From NCBI GenBank assembly GCA_001874325.1, contig MPCW01000005.1, positions 62,001-126,000 of the forward strand: a stretch of 64,000 nt of DNA, read 5' to 3'. Every line of letters begins with the position of its first letter. Within the stretch, counting starts at the first letter, position 1. Below are positions 44,013-52,113 of the stretch, one piece after another. The notes under the pieces were generated by a model. That model searched no databases, was not told the DNA's origin, and was given only the letters and a program-made list of their open reading frames with translations. The DNA is from Flavobacterium sp. MedPE-SWcel (GTDB taxonomy: Bacteria; Bacteroidota; Bacteroidia; Flavobacteriales; Flavobacteriaceae). Both the position numbers and the translations under genes were made by a program.

Positions 44013-44037
44013 TTTAACTACTAAGAAACTAAAAAAA

Positions 44038-44532
44038 TTAATATAATGGCGCGTCGTACCAAAGGGTGGATGAACTACAATAATAAGGATACCCTGCTGA
44101 TGTACTTATTACTGCTTTCCATTTATAACATGCCGAAGGTAGTTGTGATGGATAAACGACAAAGTCAGGTATATTAGACGGGTTTGTAATCGTATATGGC
44201 AATGTGATTATAGTAGGGCTACCAATATCACTATTCATATCTTCACAATCTGCTATAGGTTGAAGATATAATTTTACCTCATATGTTTTTTCTGGATTTA
44301 TAAATCCTACACTTACTTCCATTCCAAAATTAAGTATTGGGTTATTTAACCCATTAGTATAGTCAATACCTATTGTTCCTTTCGCCCAATCAAAACAAAC
44401 ATCGTTAGGTCTTGAAGGTCTCAATTCACCCTGACTCGCATCATCTGCATCAAAAACTACTGCATCATCTGTACTACAAGATGACAATGTGATTAATAAA
44501 ATTGAAAATAAAAATATATAAATTGTTTTCAT
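44038..44532 (-). CDS. Small lipoprotein of unknown function
   Basis: A 164-residue lipoprotein, signal ending LITLSSCSTDDA (Cys19). The body is strand-rich with five further Cys (VCFDW, IADCEDM, SACYKW, YYCSSST), so disulfides are possible. No family motif is recognised. It is a single-gene unit with its own terminator, preceded by a 283-base intergenic stretch. Confidence 0.65.
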   Translation of the reverse strand: MKTIYIFLFSILLITLSSCSTDDAVVFDADDASQGELRPSRPNDVCFDWAKGTIGIDYTNGLNNPILNFGMEVSVGFINPEKTYEVKLYLQPIADCEDMNSDIGSPTIITLPYTITNPSNIPDFVVYPSQLPSACYKWKAVISTSAGYPYYCSSSTLWYDAPLY

Positions 44533-44815
44533 ATTGCTCTACAACGTCTAATTAATACTACTTCTATCAAAAGTAAAATTCTACACGCTTATCCGTAAAT
44601 AAAACAATGTAAAAACGTTGAAAAGAGCTTTTTGTTCGACAAATAACAAATAACAAACGATTAAAACAGTAATTACAACTTAAAGAGAGAGATAACCCCA
44701 ACAACATATCACTGAATATAATTCTGCTTTTTAACATATTAATTGATCTATATGCAACATAGTTAGGTTTTTACAAGATATTATTGTATATTTAGAATAA
44801 TTAAAACAAACGATT
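44533..44815. other. Intergenic region between the small lipoprotein and the His-rich protein
   Basis: A 283-base AT-rich gap between two divergent genes. A weak -7-like TATATTTA lies at 44787-44794 before the plus-strand gene, and AACAAACGATTA is present twice in part (44650s and 44805s). No RNA gene is seen. Confidence 0.4.
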
Positions 44816-45091
44816 ATGGCACATGTAACATTCGACCGTCGAGATCTGGGAGGCCTTGGCGGACACATCAGCAAGGAAAAACAGAATTATTATGGCGACA
44901 TTATGCCGTATGAAGATCCAGCGATCGTCAATCCTGACGAACTCGCCACGTTCCCTAAAAAGGTAGCAAAAAACCACCATTATTATTACCATGATCACCA
45001 CCACCCTATACACATCCAGTCGACACCATTAAGAGAATGTAGAAATATTACACGCACTGATAACCATCCTGAAAAAAACGGTTTCATGTAA
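44816..45091 (+). CDS. Small His-rich protein of unknown function
   Basis: A 91-residue protein without signal peptide. The first half reads MAHVTFDRRDLGGLGGHISK and is Gly-rich; the second half has the cluster NHHYYYHDHHHPIHI (eight His, four Tyr in about 15 residues), a probable metal site. Codon use here favours C-ending codons and the GC content is visibly higher than in its neighbours, so it may be a foreign gene. A T-rich terminator follows 23 bases after the stop. I do not recognise the family, and a non-coding explanation is not excluded. Confidence 0.55.
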   Translation: MAHVTFDRRDLGGLGGHISKEKQNYYGDIMPYEDPAIVNPDELATFPKKVAKNHHYYYHDHHHPIHIQSTPLRECRNITRTDNHPEKNGFM

Positions 45092-45113
45092 AATACATTT
45101 AGATTAAAAATAA

Positions 45114-45145
45114 GAGGCTACCCTAAAACTTAGGTAGCCTTTTTT
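45114..45145 (+). terminator. Terminator after the His-rich gene
   Basis: AGGCTACC and GGTAGCCT form an 8-bp stem around 10 bases, then six T. It supports transcription of the small gene in this direction. Confidence 0.85.
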
Positions 45146-45205
45146 GTTTACACTACTTTTGTTTAAGTTTACCTCAACCTTTATTTACATAACTTTTATT
45201 CAAAA

Positions 45206-46198
45206 ATGTATATTACAGTTCTTGGTTTCCTTGGTTGCGCCTCTATTATATTCTTTGCTGGTAAAAAGCTTTCCTACTACGGAGATTTATTGGCCGAAAT
45301 GACTGGTATGGGTAAAGCATGGATAGGCCTTATATTGATGTCTACCGTAACCTCATTACCTGAATTAATGGTAGGGGTTAGTTCTGTAACTATATTAAAA
45401 TCTGCTGATTTTGCTGTAGGAGGAATAATAGGTAGTTGTGCTTTTAACCTTGGTATATTATCTTTAATGGATTTTTTTACTGCCAAAGACAAGCCATTGT
45501 TTACACAAGTATCGCAAAGCCATATACTCGCTGCATCATTTAGTATTATACTACTCGCACTAGCTGGTTTAGGAATGTTTATGGATAGAAGTATTATGAT
45601 TGTAGATTCTATAGGAATTTCAAGCATTGGATTTGCTCTTATATACTTCCTAGCAATGAGAGGTATATATGCTTATCAAAAAGCAAACCCTGCTATCACT
45701 ACTCCCTATGAACCTGTAAAAGGTGTTACACTTCGCGGAGTAGCTTTACGTTATGCAGGGCTAGCCCTTATAATCATTGCTACAGCCATGGCGTTACCTT
45801 ATTTTGCCGAACAAATTACTGTAGAGACAGGGTTAGGAGAATCGTTTGTAGGAACGTTATTCCTAGCAATTTCTACCTCGTTACCTGAAATTGTTGTTTC
45901 GCTTGCTGCTTTACGAATAGGCGCTGCCGATATGGCTATGGGAAATCTTTTAGGCAGTAATATATTTAACATTTTCATACTATTTCTAGATGATGTTATG
46001 TATACCGATGGTTTACTATTAAGAGATGCATCTGAATCTAACCTAGTATCTATTTTTATGGTATTAATGATGACTGGGGTAGCCACTATAGGCTTGATAT
46101 TTCCATTCAGGCAAAAAAGAATTATACTGGCTTGGGATACCCTTATTATTTTCTTGCTGTATGTTTTTAATATCGTACTGCTCTATCGATTATCTTAG
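45206..46198 (+). CDS. Calcium/sodium antiporter (CaCA family)
   Basis: A 330-residue inner-membrane exchanger of the YrbG type with about ten spans and the two inverted alpha-repeats: TVTSLPELMVGVSSV followed by GGIIGSCAFNLGIL in the first half, and ISTSLPEIVVSLAAL followed by GNLLGSNIFNIFIL in the second. These carry the ion-binding Glu and Asn residues. The 3' end overlaps the convergent paralogue gene by 4 bases. Confidence 0.92.
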   Translation: MYITVLGFLGCASIIFFAGKKLSYYGDLLAEMTGMGKAWIGLILMSTVTSLPELMVGVSSVTILKSADFAVGGIIGSCAFNLGILSLMDFFTAKDKPLFTQVSQSHILAASFSIILLALAGLGMFMDRSIMIVDSIGISSIGFALIYFLAMRGIYAYQKANPAITTPYEPVKGVTLRGVALRYAGLALIIIATAMALPYFAEQITVETGLGESFVGTLFLAISTSLPEIVVSLAALRIGAADMAMGNLLGSNIFNIFILFLDDVMYTDGLLLRDASESNLVSIFMVLMMTGVATIGLIFPFRQKRIILAWDTLIIFLLYVFNIVLLYRLS

Positions 46199-46677
46199 CT
46201 CTCTTTTCTTTTAAAAATAGTTGTCGTTTTATCTGAATGATCTTGCTCTATCCAATACAATAATTCATTTCTTATATCTATCAAAATTTCTTCTTCAGAA
46301 TTAATGTATTTCACATAATAATTACCCTCATCCTCAACAATCAGGTAGGCATGATGATCTAGAACTGTTCCGTCTTCTAAAAATGCTTTCATGGTATGTC
46401 CTTCATAAAAATCGAGATTTAGCGTTTTAAGACGATCTAAATCTAGAAGCTCACTAACATATCCCTTTAACTCAACAAGTTCTTCTTCTGTGCTATCTCT
46501 TACCATCTCTTCAGTAAGAGAGATTGAGTCCTTTTCAAAATCAATATATATTCCTTTTCCGTCTAGGTCTAGTGCTACTATTTCCCAAGAACCTATTAAA
46601 TCCTTGTCTGTTATCTCTTGTGCTAGGGCAGAAGTTACTGTTACAAAAAAAGCAACTCCCAATAATATTTTTTTCAA
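46195..46677 (-). CDS. Tandem secreted paralogue 3 of 3 (lipocalin-like?)
   Basis: A 160-residue protein with signal peptide ending VTSALAQ. The mature start EITDKDLIGSWEIVALDL, with its GSW, is typical of small lipocalin-like or 'lipocalin family' proteins of flavobacteria; strand-rich GHTMKAFLEDGTVLDHHAYL follows. It shares its signal, start and C-terminal KTTTIFKRKES with the two neighbours. The three genes are about 30 bases apart in one direction, so they form one unit. Function is unknown. Confidence 0.7.
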   Translation of the reverse strand: MKKILLGVAFFVTVTSALAQEITDKDLIGSWEIVALDLDGKGIYIDFEKDSISLTEEMVRDSTEEELVELKGYVSELLDLDRLKTLNLDFYEGHTMKAFLEDGTVLDHHAYLIVEDEGNYYVKYINSEEEILIDIRNELLYWIEQDHSDKTTTIFKRKES

Positions 46678-46710
46678 TTTCTAATCTTTAAGTTTTATAT
46701 ATGGGTTATA

Positions 46711-47187
46711 CTAGTCTTCTTTTCTTTCAAAAATAGTTGTTATTCTTCCACCTGAATTGTTTTGAAAATTCCAGTAAAACAACTCGTCTTTTATATCAAT
46801 CGGAAACTCCTCATCTGAATCAGTTCCCTTTATAGAGTAAGTATCACTATTTTTAATAATAGTATATGGACCGTCATCAACAACCATTCCACCTTCTAAA
46901 AACGCTTTCATAGTATACCCTTCATAAAAATCAATATTTAGAGTTTTAAAATGTTGCAGCCCTAGTGTAGTATTTTTCTTTAACTCAATAATCTCCCCTT
47001 CTGCCATGCTTCCTATTATTTCTTCAGGTAACGATATCGAGTCTTTTTCAAAGTCAACATATATTCCTTCAACTTCTAGGGCTACTAATCTCCATGAACC
47101 TACTAAATCTTTCTCTGTTATCTCTTGTGCTATTACAGAAGTTACTGTTGTAAAAAAAGCAATTACAAATAATATTTTCCTTAACAT
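46711..47187 (-). CDS. Tandem secreted paralogue 2 of 3 (lipocalin-like?)
   Basis: A 158-residue paralogue: signal ending VTSVIAQ, mature start EITEKDLVGSWRLVALEVEG, shared IYVDFEKDSISLPEEI and GYTMKAFLEGGMVVDDG, and ending RITTIFERKED. It is closer to the 46195 gene than to the 47218 gene. It sits in the middle of the trio, with gaps of 33 and 30 bases. The upstream spacer resembles that of the other copies. Confidence 0.7.
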   Translation of the reverse strand: MLRKILFVIAFFTTVTSVIAQEITEKDLVGSWRLVALEVEGIYVDFEKDSISLPEEIIGSMAEGEIIELKKNTTLGLQHFKTLNIDFYEGYTMKAFLEGGMVVDDGPYTIIKNSDTYSIKGTDSDEEFPIDIKDELFYWNFQNNSGGRITTIFERKED

Positions 47188-47217
47188 CTAATCTTTAAAT
47201 TTTATATATAAACTATT

Positions 47218-47694
47218 CTAATCTTCTTTCCTTTGAAGGACTAATAACATATCATCATTTATGTGAATGTGTAACAAATCATTATCAAGCCTAATTAGTA
47301 CTTGTTCTTCAGATTCTAAATCATTCATAAAATAATCTTCATTTTTTTTAACTATAGTATATTTTGTATTTCTGATATTCCCGCCCATATTAGCTTCAAC
47401 GGTGGAATCTTCGTTAAATATAAATCTAGTACTCTCTATTTTTGAAAGTGTAGAAGGTTTAAGATACTTTTCTCTAAATAATGTTTCAAATTCCTTAATT
47501 TCAGAATCACTTTTTCCTACCAAAAGATCATCAGGAAGACGTATTGAGTCTTTTTCTATATCAAAATAAACTCGTTTCATTTTAAAAGCTCTCAAACTCC
47601 AAGAGCCAATCAAATCTTTTTCCGCTATCTCTTGCCCTATAGCAGAGGTTACGGTTACAAAAAAAGCAACCACCAATAATAATTTTTTGAACAT
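47218..47694 (-). CDS. Tandem secreted paralogue 1 of 3 (lipocalin-like?)
   Basis: A 158-residue, most divergent member of the trio: signal ending VTSAIGQ, mature start EIAEKDLIGSWSLRAFKM, then FDIEKDSIRLPDDLLVG, and ending DMLLVLQRKED. It lacks the long DYEG/DFYEGHTM section of the others but keeps the GSW start and the overall length. As first gene in transcription order it may be the oldest copy. Confidence 0.7.
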   Translation of the reverse strand: MFKKLLLVVAFFVTVTSAIGQEIAEKDLIGSWSLRAFKMKRVYFDIEKDSIRLPDDLLVGKSDSEIKEFETLFREKYLKPSTLSKIESTRFIFNEDSTVEANMGGNIRNTKYTIVKKNEDYFMNDLESEEQVLIRLDNDLLHIHINDDMLLVLQRKED

Positions 47695-47764
47695 AGATTT
47701 TTATGTTTTGATGTAACAAATCTATTATTTTATTACTAATAAGTATCAATCAAAAAAACATAAA

Positions 47765-48565
47765 ATGACATCACACGAAATCGATTACGAAATATTTGGA
47801 GAAGAAATGCAATATGTAGAAATAGAGCTTGATCCGCAAGAGGCTGTAGTAGCTGAATCTGGTAGCTTTATGATGATGAATGACGGCATTAAAATGGAAA
47901 CCATTTTTGGCGATGGTTCTAACCAAGACAAAGGCGTTATGGGAAAACTATTCTCGGCTGGTAAACGTTTGCTTACTGGTGAAAGCCTTTTCATGACTGT
48001 TTATCTTAACCAATTTAACGATAAACGTAGAGTAAGTTTTGCATCTCCTTACCCTGGTAAAATATTAGCTCTAGATCTTAGCGAGTACGGAGGACGTTTT
48101 GTTTGCCAAAAAGATGCTTTTTTATGTGCTGCAAAAGGTGTTACTGTTGGTATTGAATTTTCTAAAAAATTAGGTCGCGGGCTATTTGGTGGAGAAGGCT
48201 TTATAATGCAAAAATTAGAAGGTGACGGTATGGCTTTTGTTCATGCTGGTGGTACACTTGCTAAAAGAGAATTAGCTGCTGGTGAAGTATTAAAAGTAGA
48301 TACAGGCTGTATAGTAGGTTTTACTAAAGATGTAGATTATGATATTGAATTTATAGGAGGTATAAAAAATTCACTATTTGGTGGGGAAGGTTTATTCTAC
48401 GCTACATTACGTGGCCCTGGAACAGTTTATATACAATCGTTACCGTTTAGCAGGTTAGCGAGTAGAATATATGCATCTGCGCCACAAACTGGAGGAGGTC
48501 AACGTGGAGAAGGTAGTATTCTAGGTGGTATAGGTAATTTACTTGATGGAGATAATAGCTATTAA
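47765..48565 (+). CDS. AIM24/TIGR00266-family protein
   Basis: A 266-residue protein of the AIM24 beta-helix family: [20 protein letters not shown], two related repeats with [19 protein letters not shown] and [22 protein letters not shown], then PFSRLASRI. There is no signal peptide. The family is widespread in bacteria and yeast mitochondria; the bacterial role is unknown. It has its own terminator. Confidence 0.9.
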   Translation: MTSHEIDYEIFGEEMQYVEIELDPQEAVVAESGSFMMMNDGIKMETIFGDGSNQDKGVMGKLFSAGKRLLTGESLFMTVYLNQFNDKRRVSFASPYPGKILALDLSEYGGRFVCQKDAFLCAAKGVTVGIEFSKKLGRGLFGGEGFIMQKLEGDGMAFVHAGGTLAKRELAAGEVLKVDTGCIVGFTKDVDYDIEFIGGIKNSLFGGEGLFYATLRGPGTVYIQSLPFSRLASRIYASAPQTGGGQRGEGSILGGIGNLLDGDNSY

Positions 48566-48590
48566 TCATAAAATATAATTTTCAATTTAT

Positions 48591-48623
48591 AAAACGGTAG
48601 GCTTTAAACCCTACCGTTTTTTT
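48591..48623 (+). terminator. Terminator after the AIM24 gene
   Basis: AAAACGGTAGG and CCTACCGTTTT form an 11-bp stem with a short loop, followed by T. It lies 26 bases after the stop. Confidence 0.88.
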
Positions 48624-48674
48624 ATACCTACTCTCCACTTCTCCATGTCTTAAAAAAATCATAAAATCTATTTA

Positions 48675-48688
48675 TTGACTTTTGTCAA
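48675..48688 (+). promoter_or_regulatory. Crp/Fnr-type box upstream of the TonB receptor
   Basis: TTGAC-TTTT-GTCAA is a perfect dyad with the spacing of Crp/Fnr boxes. Its centre lies about 42 bases before the predicted transcription start, the position of a class II activator. A Crp/Fnr regulator gene follows the receptor gene. Confidence 0.55.
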
Positions 48689-48711
48689 GTAACTCCATGT
48701 TACCCTCAATA

Positions 48712-48719
48712 TACATTTG
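48712..48719 (+). promoter_or_regulatory. -7 element of the TonB receptor gene
   Basis: TACATTTG, an exact TAnnTTTG match, 20 bases before the ATG. There is no TTG 19-21 bases upstream, which fits an activator-dependent promoter. Confidence 0.6.
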
Positions 48720-48739
48720 CAATAATCAAAAATCATCTT

Positions 48740-51115
48740 ATGAAAAAGTTTATTGTAATTATATTATGTATTATAAGTACTCTTAGTTATGCACAAACAG
48801 GTATAATAAGAGGTAAAATCACCGACAAACAATCTGGAACACCATTAAGTGGGGCTACTGTGGAAATTTTAGGCATACAAAACACCACTGTAACAACAGA
48901 TGCAACAGGGAAATTTAAAATTAATGATATACCACTTGGTAGGCAGTCTATACTAATAACATTTTTAGGGTATGAAGCATTTTTTTCTGAAGGTATTTTG
49001 GTAACATCTGGTAAAGATGTACAGCTCAACATCGGGCTTACAGAGTCTTTTAATGAGTTACAAGAAGTTGTTATTATATCTGAAAGAGGGAAAGTAAAAG
49101 CGCTTAATAAAATGGCTACTGTATCGGCTAGGCAATTTAGTCTTGATGAGGTAAACCGTTATGCTGGTGGACGAAGTGATGTTGCCCGACTTGTCGCTAA
49201 CTTTGCAGGAGTATCTACAGCCGATGATAGTAGAAATGACCTCGTAGTAAGAGGTAATTCTCCAACAGGTATGTTATGGCGAATACAAGGCATACCAGTA
49301 CCTAGTCCAAATCACTTTTCTACATTTGGTACAACAGGAAGTCCTGTATCTGCCCTTAACCCTAACCTTTTAGCTAATTCTGACTTTTTAACCTCAGCTT
49401 TTCCTGCCGAATATGGTAATGCTTTAAGCGGCGTTTTCGATTTAAATTTTCGAAAAGGTAATACTGAAGATTATGAATTTATGGCAAGTATAGGTGCTTT
49501 TCCTGGTGCTGAGTTCATGGCCGAAGGCCCTTTAGGTAAAAAAGGAGGTTCGTTTGTAGGCGCGGCTCGTTATGGTGTTGCAGGACTTGTGGGAGCTGGT
49601 GGTACAAGTGCACAACCTAATTATAGAGATATTTCCTTTAATGTTGATTTTGGAAATTTCTCTTTTGGTAATATTACCTTATTTGGTATAGGTGGAACAT
49701 CTGATATTGAATTTTTAGGTAAAGATGCTGATGAAGATGATTTATTTTCGGCAAAGGATGAAAATGCTGATGTATACTCAGCATTTGGTGCTTTTGGTAT
49801 AGCTCATACTATTAACATTAACAACAAATCATACCTTAAAACTACTATTGGGGCATCTGTAGCAAAAAGCACCTACGAAGAGGAACGTCTATTTAATTAT
49901 GGTACTCCCGAAGAAACACCTCTACTTTTTACAGATGTTGACAACTTCGAATCAAGAATTACCTTTTCTACATTATTCAACTCTAAAATCAGTCGAAAAT
50001 TTACACTAAGAACAGGTTTACTATATGAAAGTTTCTCACTAGACGCTAATCTTTTTGATAGAGACCGTCAGGGAGATAATGATAATGATGGTTTTCCTGA
50101 TCTTACTACAGTTTATAGTACTGATGGAACATATCAAATAATACAACCTTATGCACAAGGTAGATACCGCCTTACTGAATCACTTACGTTTAACGGTGGA
50201 ATTCACGGGCAATATTTTTCTGTAAATGAAGAGTTTGCTATAGAGCCTAGAGCTGCTTTATCGTGGGCAATAAACAGGTCACATTCTTTAAATTTCGGGT
50301 ATGGTATACATCATCAAAATGTAGCTGCTCCTATACTATTCCAGAATGCTACTATTGATGGTGACCTTGTACAAACCAATAGAGACCTAGATCTAGTTAG
50401 AAGCGCACATTATGTAATAGGTTATGATGTTAAACTTGCTAAAAAATGGCGTGCAAAGGCTGAAGTGTATTACCAAGATATCAATAAAGCAGCCGTAGAA
50501 CGTTTTGGTAGTAGTTATTCATCACTTACTGAAGGGGCTGATTTTGGATTCTCTATAGACAAGCCTTCATTAGTAAGTACAGGTACAGGGTACAATACAG
50601 GAATTGAATTTACACTTGAAAAATTCTTTAGCGATGGTTATCATGGATTAATGACTACATCTTTATTTGAAAGTAAATACGAAGGTAGCGACGGTATAGA
50701 ACGAAACTCTCCGTTTAATAATGGTTATGTTTTTAACCTTTTAGGTGGTAAAGAGTTTAAAGTTGGTAAAAACAAAACAAATATATTCTCTATAGATTCT
50801 AAATTTACAACCGCAGGTGGTCGTTATTATACCCCTGTAGATCTAGCCTCATCTATAGATGCTGGGTATGAAATAAGGGATGATGCAAATGCTTATAGTC
50901 AACAATATGATGCCTACTTGCGCCTTGATATTAAGTTTGGTTTTAAATTTAATAGTAAAACTAAAAAACAATCACATCAATTCTACATCGACTTACAAAA
51001 TGTTACTAATAATAAAAATGTCTTTTCTAGAGAGTATAACAGGCTAACAAATCAAGTAAACCAAGTAGATCAAATAGGTTTCTTCCCTGATTTTGGATAC
51101 AAATTTCAATTTTAA
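48740..51115 (+). CDS. TonB-dependent receptor with carboxypeptidase-like domain
   Basis: A 791-residue outer-membrane receptor: signal ending TLSYAQ (about 19), a CarboxypepD-like domain (about 22-105; IIRGKITDKQSGTPLSGATV), a plug with DVARLVANFAGVSTADD, VVRGNSPTGMLWRIQGIPVP and PAEYGNALSGVFDL, then a beta-barrel ending FPDFGYKFQF. It is not a SusC: no SusD gene follows and the plug lacks the SusC signature. Ligand unknown. A Crp/Fnr-type regulator gene lies 76 bases downstream. Confidence 0.9.
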   Translation: MKKFIVIILCIISTLSYAQTGIIRGKITDKQSGTPLSGATVEILGIQNTTVTTDATGKFKINDIPLGRQSILITFLGYEAFFSEGILVTSGKDVQLNIGLTESFNELQEVVIISERGKVKALNKMATVSARQFSLDEVNRYAGGRSDVARLVANFAGVSTADDSRNDLVVRGNSPTGMLWRIQGIPVPSPNHFSTFGTTGSPVSALNPNLLANSDFLTSAFPAEYGNALSGVFDLNFRKGNTEDYEFMASIGAFPGAEFMAEGPLGKKGGSFVGAARYGVAGLVGAGGTSAQPNYRDISFNVDFGNFSFGNITLFGIGGTSDIEFLGKDADEDDLFSAKDENADVYSAFGAFGIAHTININNKSYLKTTIGASVAKSTYEEERLFNYGTPEETPLLFTDVDNFESRITFSTLFNSKISRKFTLRTGLLYESFSLDANLFDRDRQGDNDNDGFPDLTTVYSTDGTYQIIQPYAQGRYRLTESLTFNGGIHGQYFSVNEEFAIEPRAALSWAINRSHSLNFGYGIHHQNVAAPILFQNATIDGDLVQTNRDLDLVRSAHYVIGYDVKLAKKWRAKAEVYYQDINKAAVERFGSSYSSLTEGADFGFSIDKPSLVSTGTGYNTGIEFTLEKFFSDGYHGLMTTSLFESKYEGSDGIERNSPFNNGYVFNLLGGKEFKVGKNKTNIFSIDSKFTTAGGRYYTPVDLASSIDAGYEIRDDANAYSQQYDAYLRLDIKFGFKFNSKTKKQSHQFYIDLQNVTNNKNVFSREYNRLTNQVNQVDQIGFFPDFGYKFQF

Positions 51116-51191
51116 ATGAGGATAAATATCTTTTAGTATTTTTATAATAACAATAGCTATAATTAAGTTCTTAATACTCTAAAAAGCCATC

Positions 51192-51761
51192 ATGCTAGAC
51201 AGTTTAAAAATATTTACATCAAGGTTTTGTGAACTATCTGACAACGAGTTAGAGGAACTTAGTCAGATATTTAAACCTACGCCTATAAAAAGGTTAGATC
51301 ACCTTACTACAGAGGGTAATAATCTTAATGAAATATTTTTTATAGCAGAAGGTATATTTAGAGGGTATCATTTAAAAGATGGTGTAGAGTATACTACTAA
51401 CTTTTACTTTAGCCCCTCTATAATAACTGATTTAATCGCTATAAGATCTAAAGAGCCTACGGTTTTAAATATACAAGCCTTAAAAAATGCTGATTGTTAT
51501 ACTGCTGATTTTAACGAACTAGAAAGTCTGATTAATCAGCATGTAAACATTCAAATACTTTTTTATAAACTGATCGAACATTTATTTATAGTTAAAACCA
51601 AAAGAGAACGTTCTTTTATACATAATAGCCCTGAAGAAAGATATATTAAACTATTTAGTGAACGCCCTAAAGTCATTGCTGAAATGCCTTTGCAGTATAT
51701 AGCCTCTTATATTGGGATAAAACCAGAAACTTTAAGTAGAATACGGAAAAAAATGCGTTAG
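51192..51761 (+). CDS. Crp/Fnr-family transcriptional regulator
   Basis: A 189-residue protein with a cyclic-nucleotide-binding-like N-terminal domain (about 15-125; IFFIAEGIFRGYHLKDGVEYTTNFYF) and a compact C-terminal HTH ending YIASYIGIKPETLSRIRKKMR, where PETLSRIRKK is the recognition helix. Cys ligands for an iron-sulfur cluster are not present, so it is not a classical Fnr. It may bind TTGAC-N4-GTCAA upstream of the receptor gene. That link is inference. Confidence 0.85.
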   Translation: MLDSLKIFTSRFCELSDNELEELSQIFKPTPIKRLDHLTTEGNNLNEIFFIAEGIFRGYHLKDGVEYTTNFYFSPSIITDLIAIRSKEPTVLNIQALKNADCYTADFNELESLINQHVNIQILFYKLIEHLFIVKTKRERSFIHNSPEERYIKLFSERPKVIAEMPLQYIASYIGIKPETLSRIRKKMR

Positions 51762-51782
51762 ATATTATAAAAGCAACATAAC

Positions 51783-51812
51783 AAAAAAACAGCGGGCTTA
51801 AAAAACCCGCTG
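51783..51812 (-). terminator. Minus-strand terminator downstream of the regulator genes
   Basis: CAGCGGG and CCCGCTG pair around a 9-base AT loop, with seven T on the minus strand only. It lies about 300 bases beyond the nearest minus-strand gene. Confidence 0.85.
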
Positions 51813-51986
51813 CTTCTACACATCTAAAAAAAATTTGAATAAAATACATTTAGTAATTAATAGTTGAATGGATTCACCGGGGGGCAAAAGTCTTTTTTGA
51901 TAAAGAAGTAGGCGGATCCCTATTAGTAGTTCATCTATAAAAGTGAATCACATTTCCGCCAAACTTCTGTCTCGGTATTTATAATT
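51783..51986 (-). ncRNA. Candidate small RNA of about 200 nt
   Basis: On the minus strand, TTTG-N18-TACATTGT (51992-52021) could start an RNA near 51986 that ends at the CAGCGGG/CCCGCTG terminator with seven T (51783-51812). The body can form AGAAGT/ACTTCT plus GGCGGA/TCCGCC (51904-51916 with 51955-51968). A competing helix, GATTCAC with GTGAATC (51871-51877, 51943-51949), would cross it. It is not recognised as 6S, SRP, tmRNA or RNase P RNA. The alternative is a long 3' leader of the response-regulator transcript. Confidence 0.45.
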
Positions 51987-52057
51987 ATATCACAATGTAT
52001 TACCTCTTATTCTGATACAAATTTGAGAAAACTTGAACGTGCACCATAGGTAGATTT

Positions 52058-52080
52058 TACCTGTTTAATAAAAACAGGTA
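52058..52080 (-). promoter_or_regulatory. Hairpin after the response-regulator gene
   Basis: TACCTGTTT and AAACAGGTA form a 9-bp stem around 5 bases. The T-tract after it is weak, so termination here would be partial. Confidence 0.5.
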
Positions 52081-52113
52081 ATTTTACAGGTATGAAATTT
52101 GTGGTAAATAGGT

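Larger units (their letters stand above)
51762..52113. other. Intergenic region of 352 bases holding a candidate RNA gene
   Basis: Between two convergent genes. It holds a minus-strand terminator (51783-51812), a strongly base-paired stretch (51871-51968), a promoter-like pair of elements (51992-52021) and a 9-bp hairpin after the response-regulator gene (52058-52080). No protein-coding frame of note is seen. Confidence 0.6.

Noticed and set aside
44801..45013. A 70-codon minus-strand frame opposite the His-rich protein
   Set aside because: It is highly hydrophobic and irregular in composition, and the plus-strand frame has a fitting start, a His cluster and a terminator. I kept only the plus frame.
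51192..51761. The Crp/Fnr regulator as an oxygen-sensing Fnr
   Set aside because: No Cys cluster for a [4Fe-4S] centre is present in the sensing domain.
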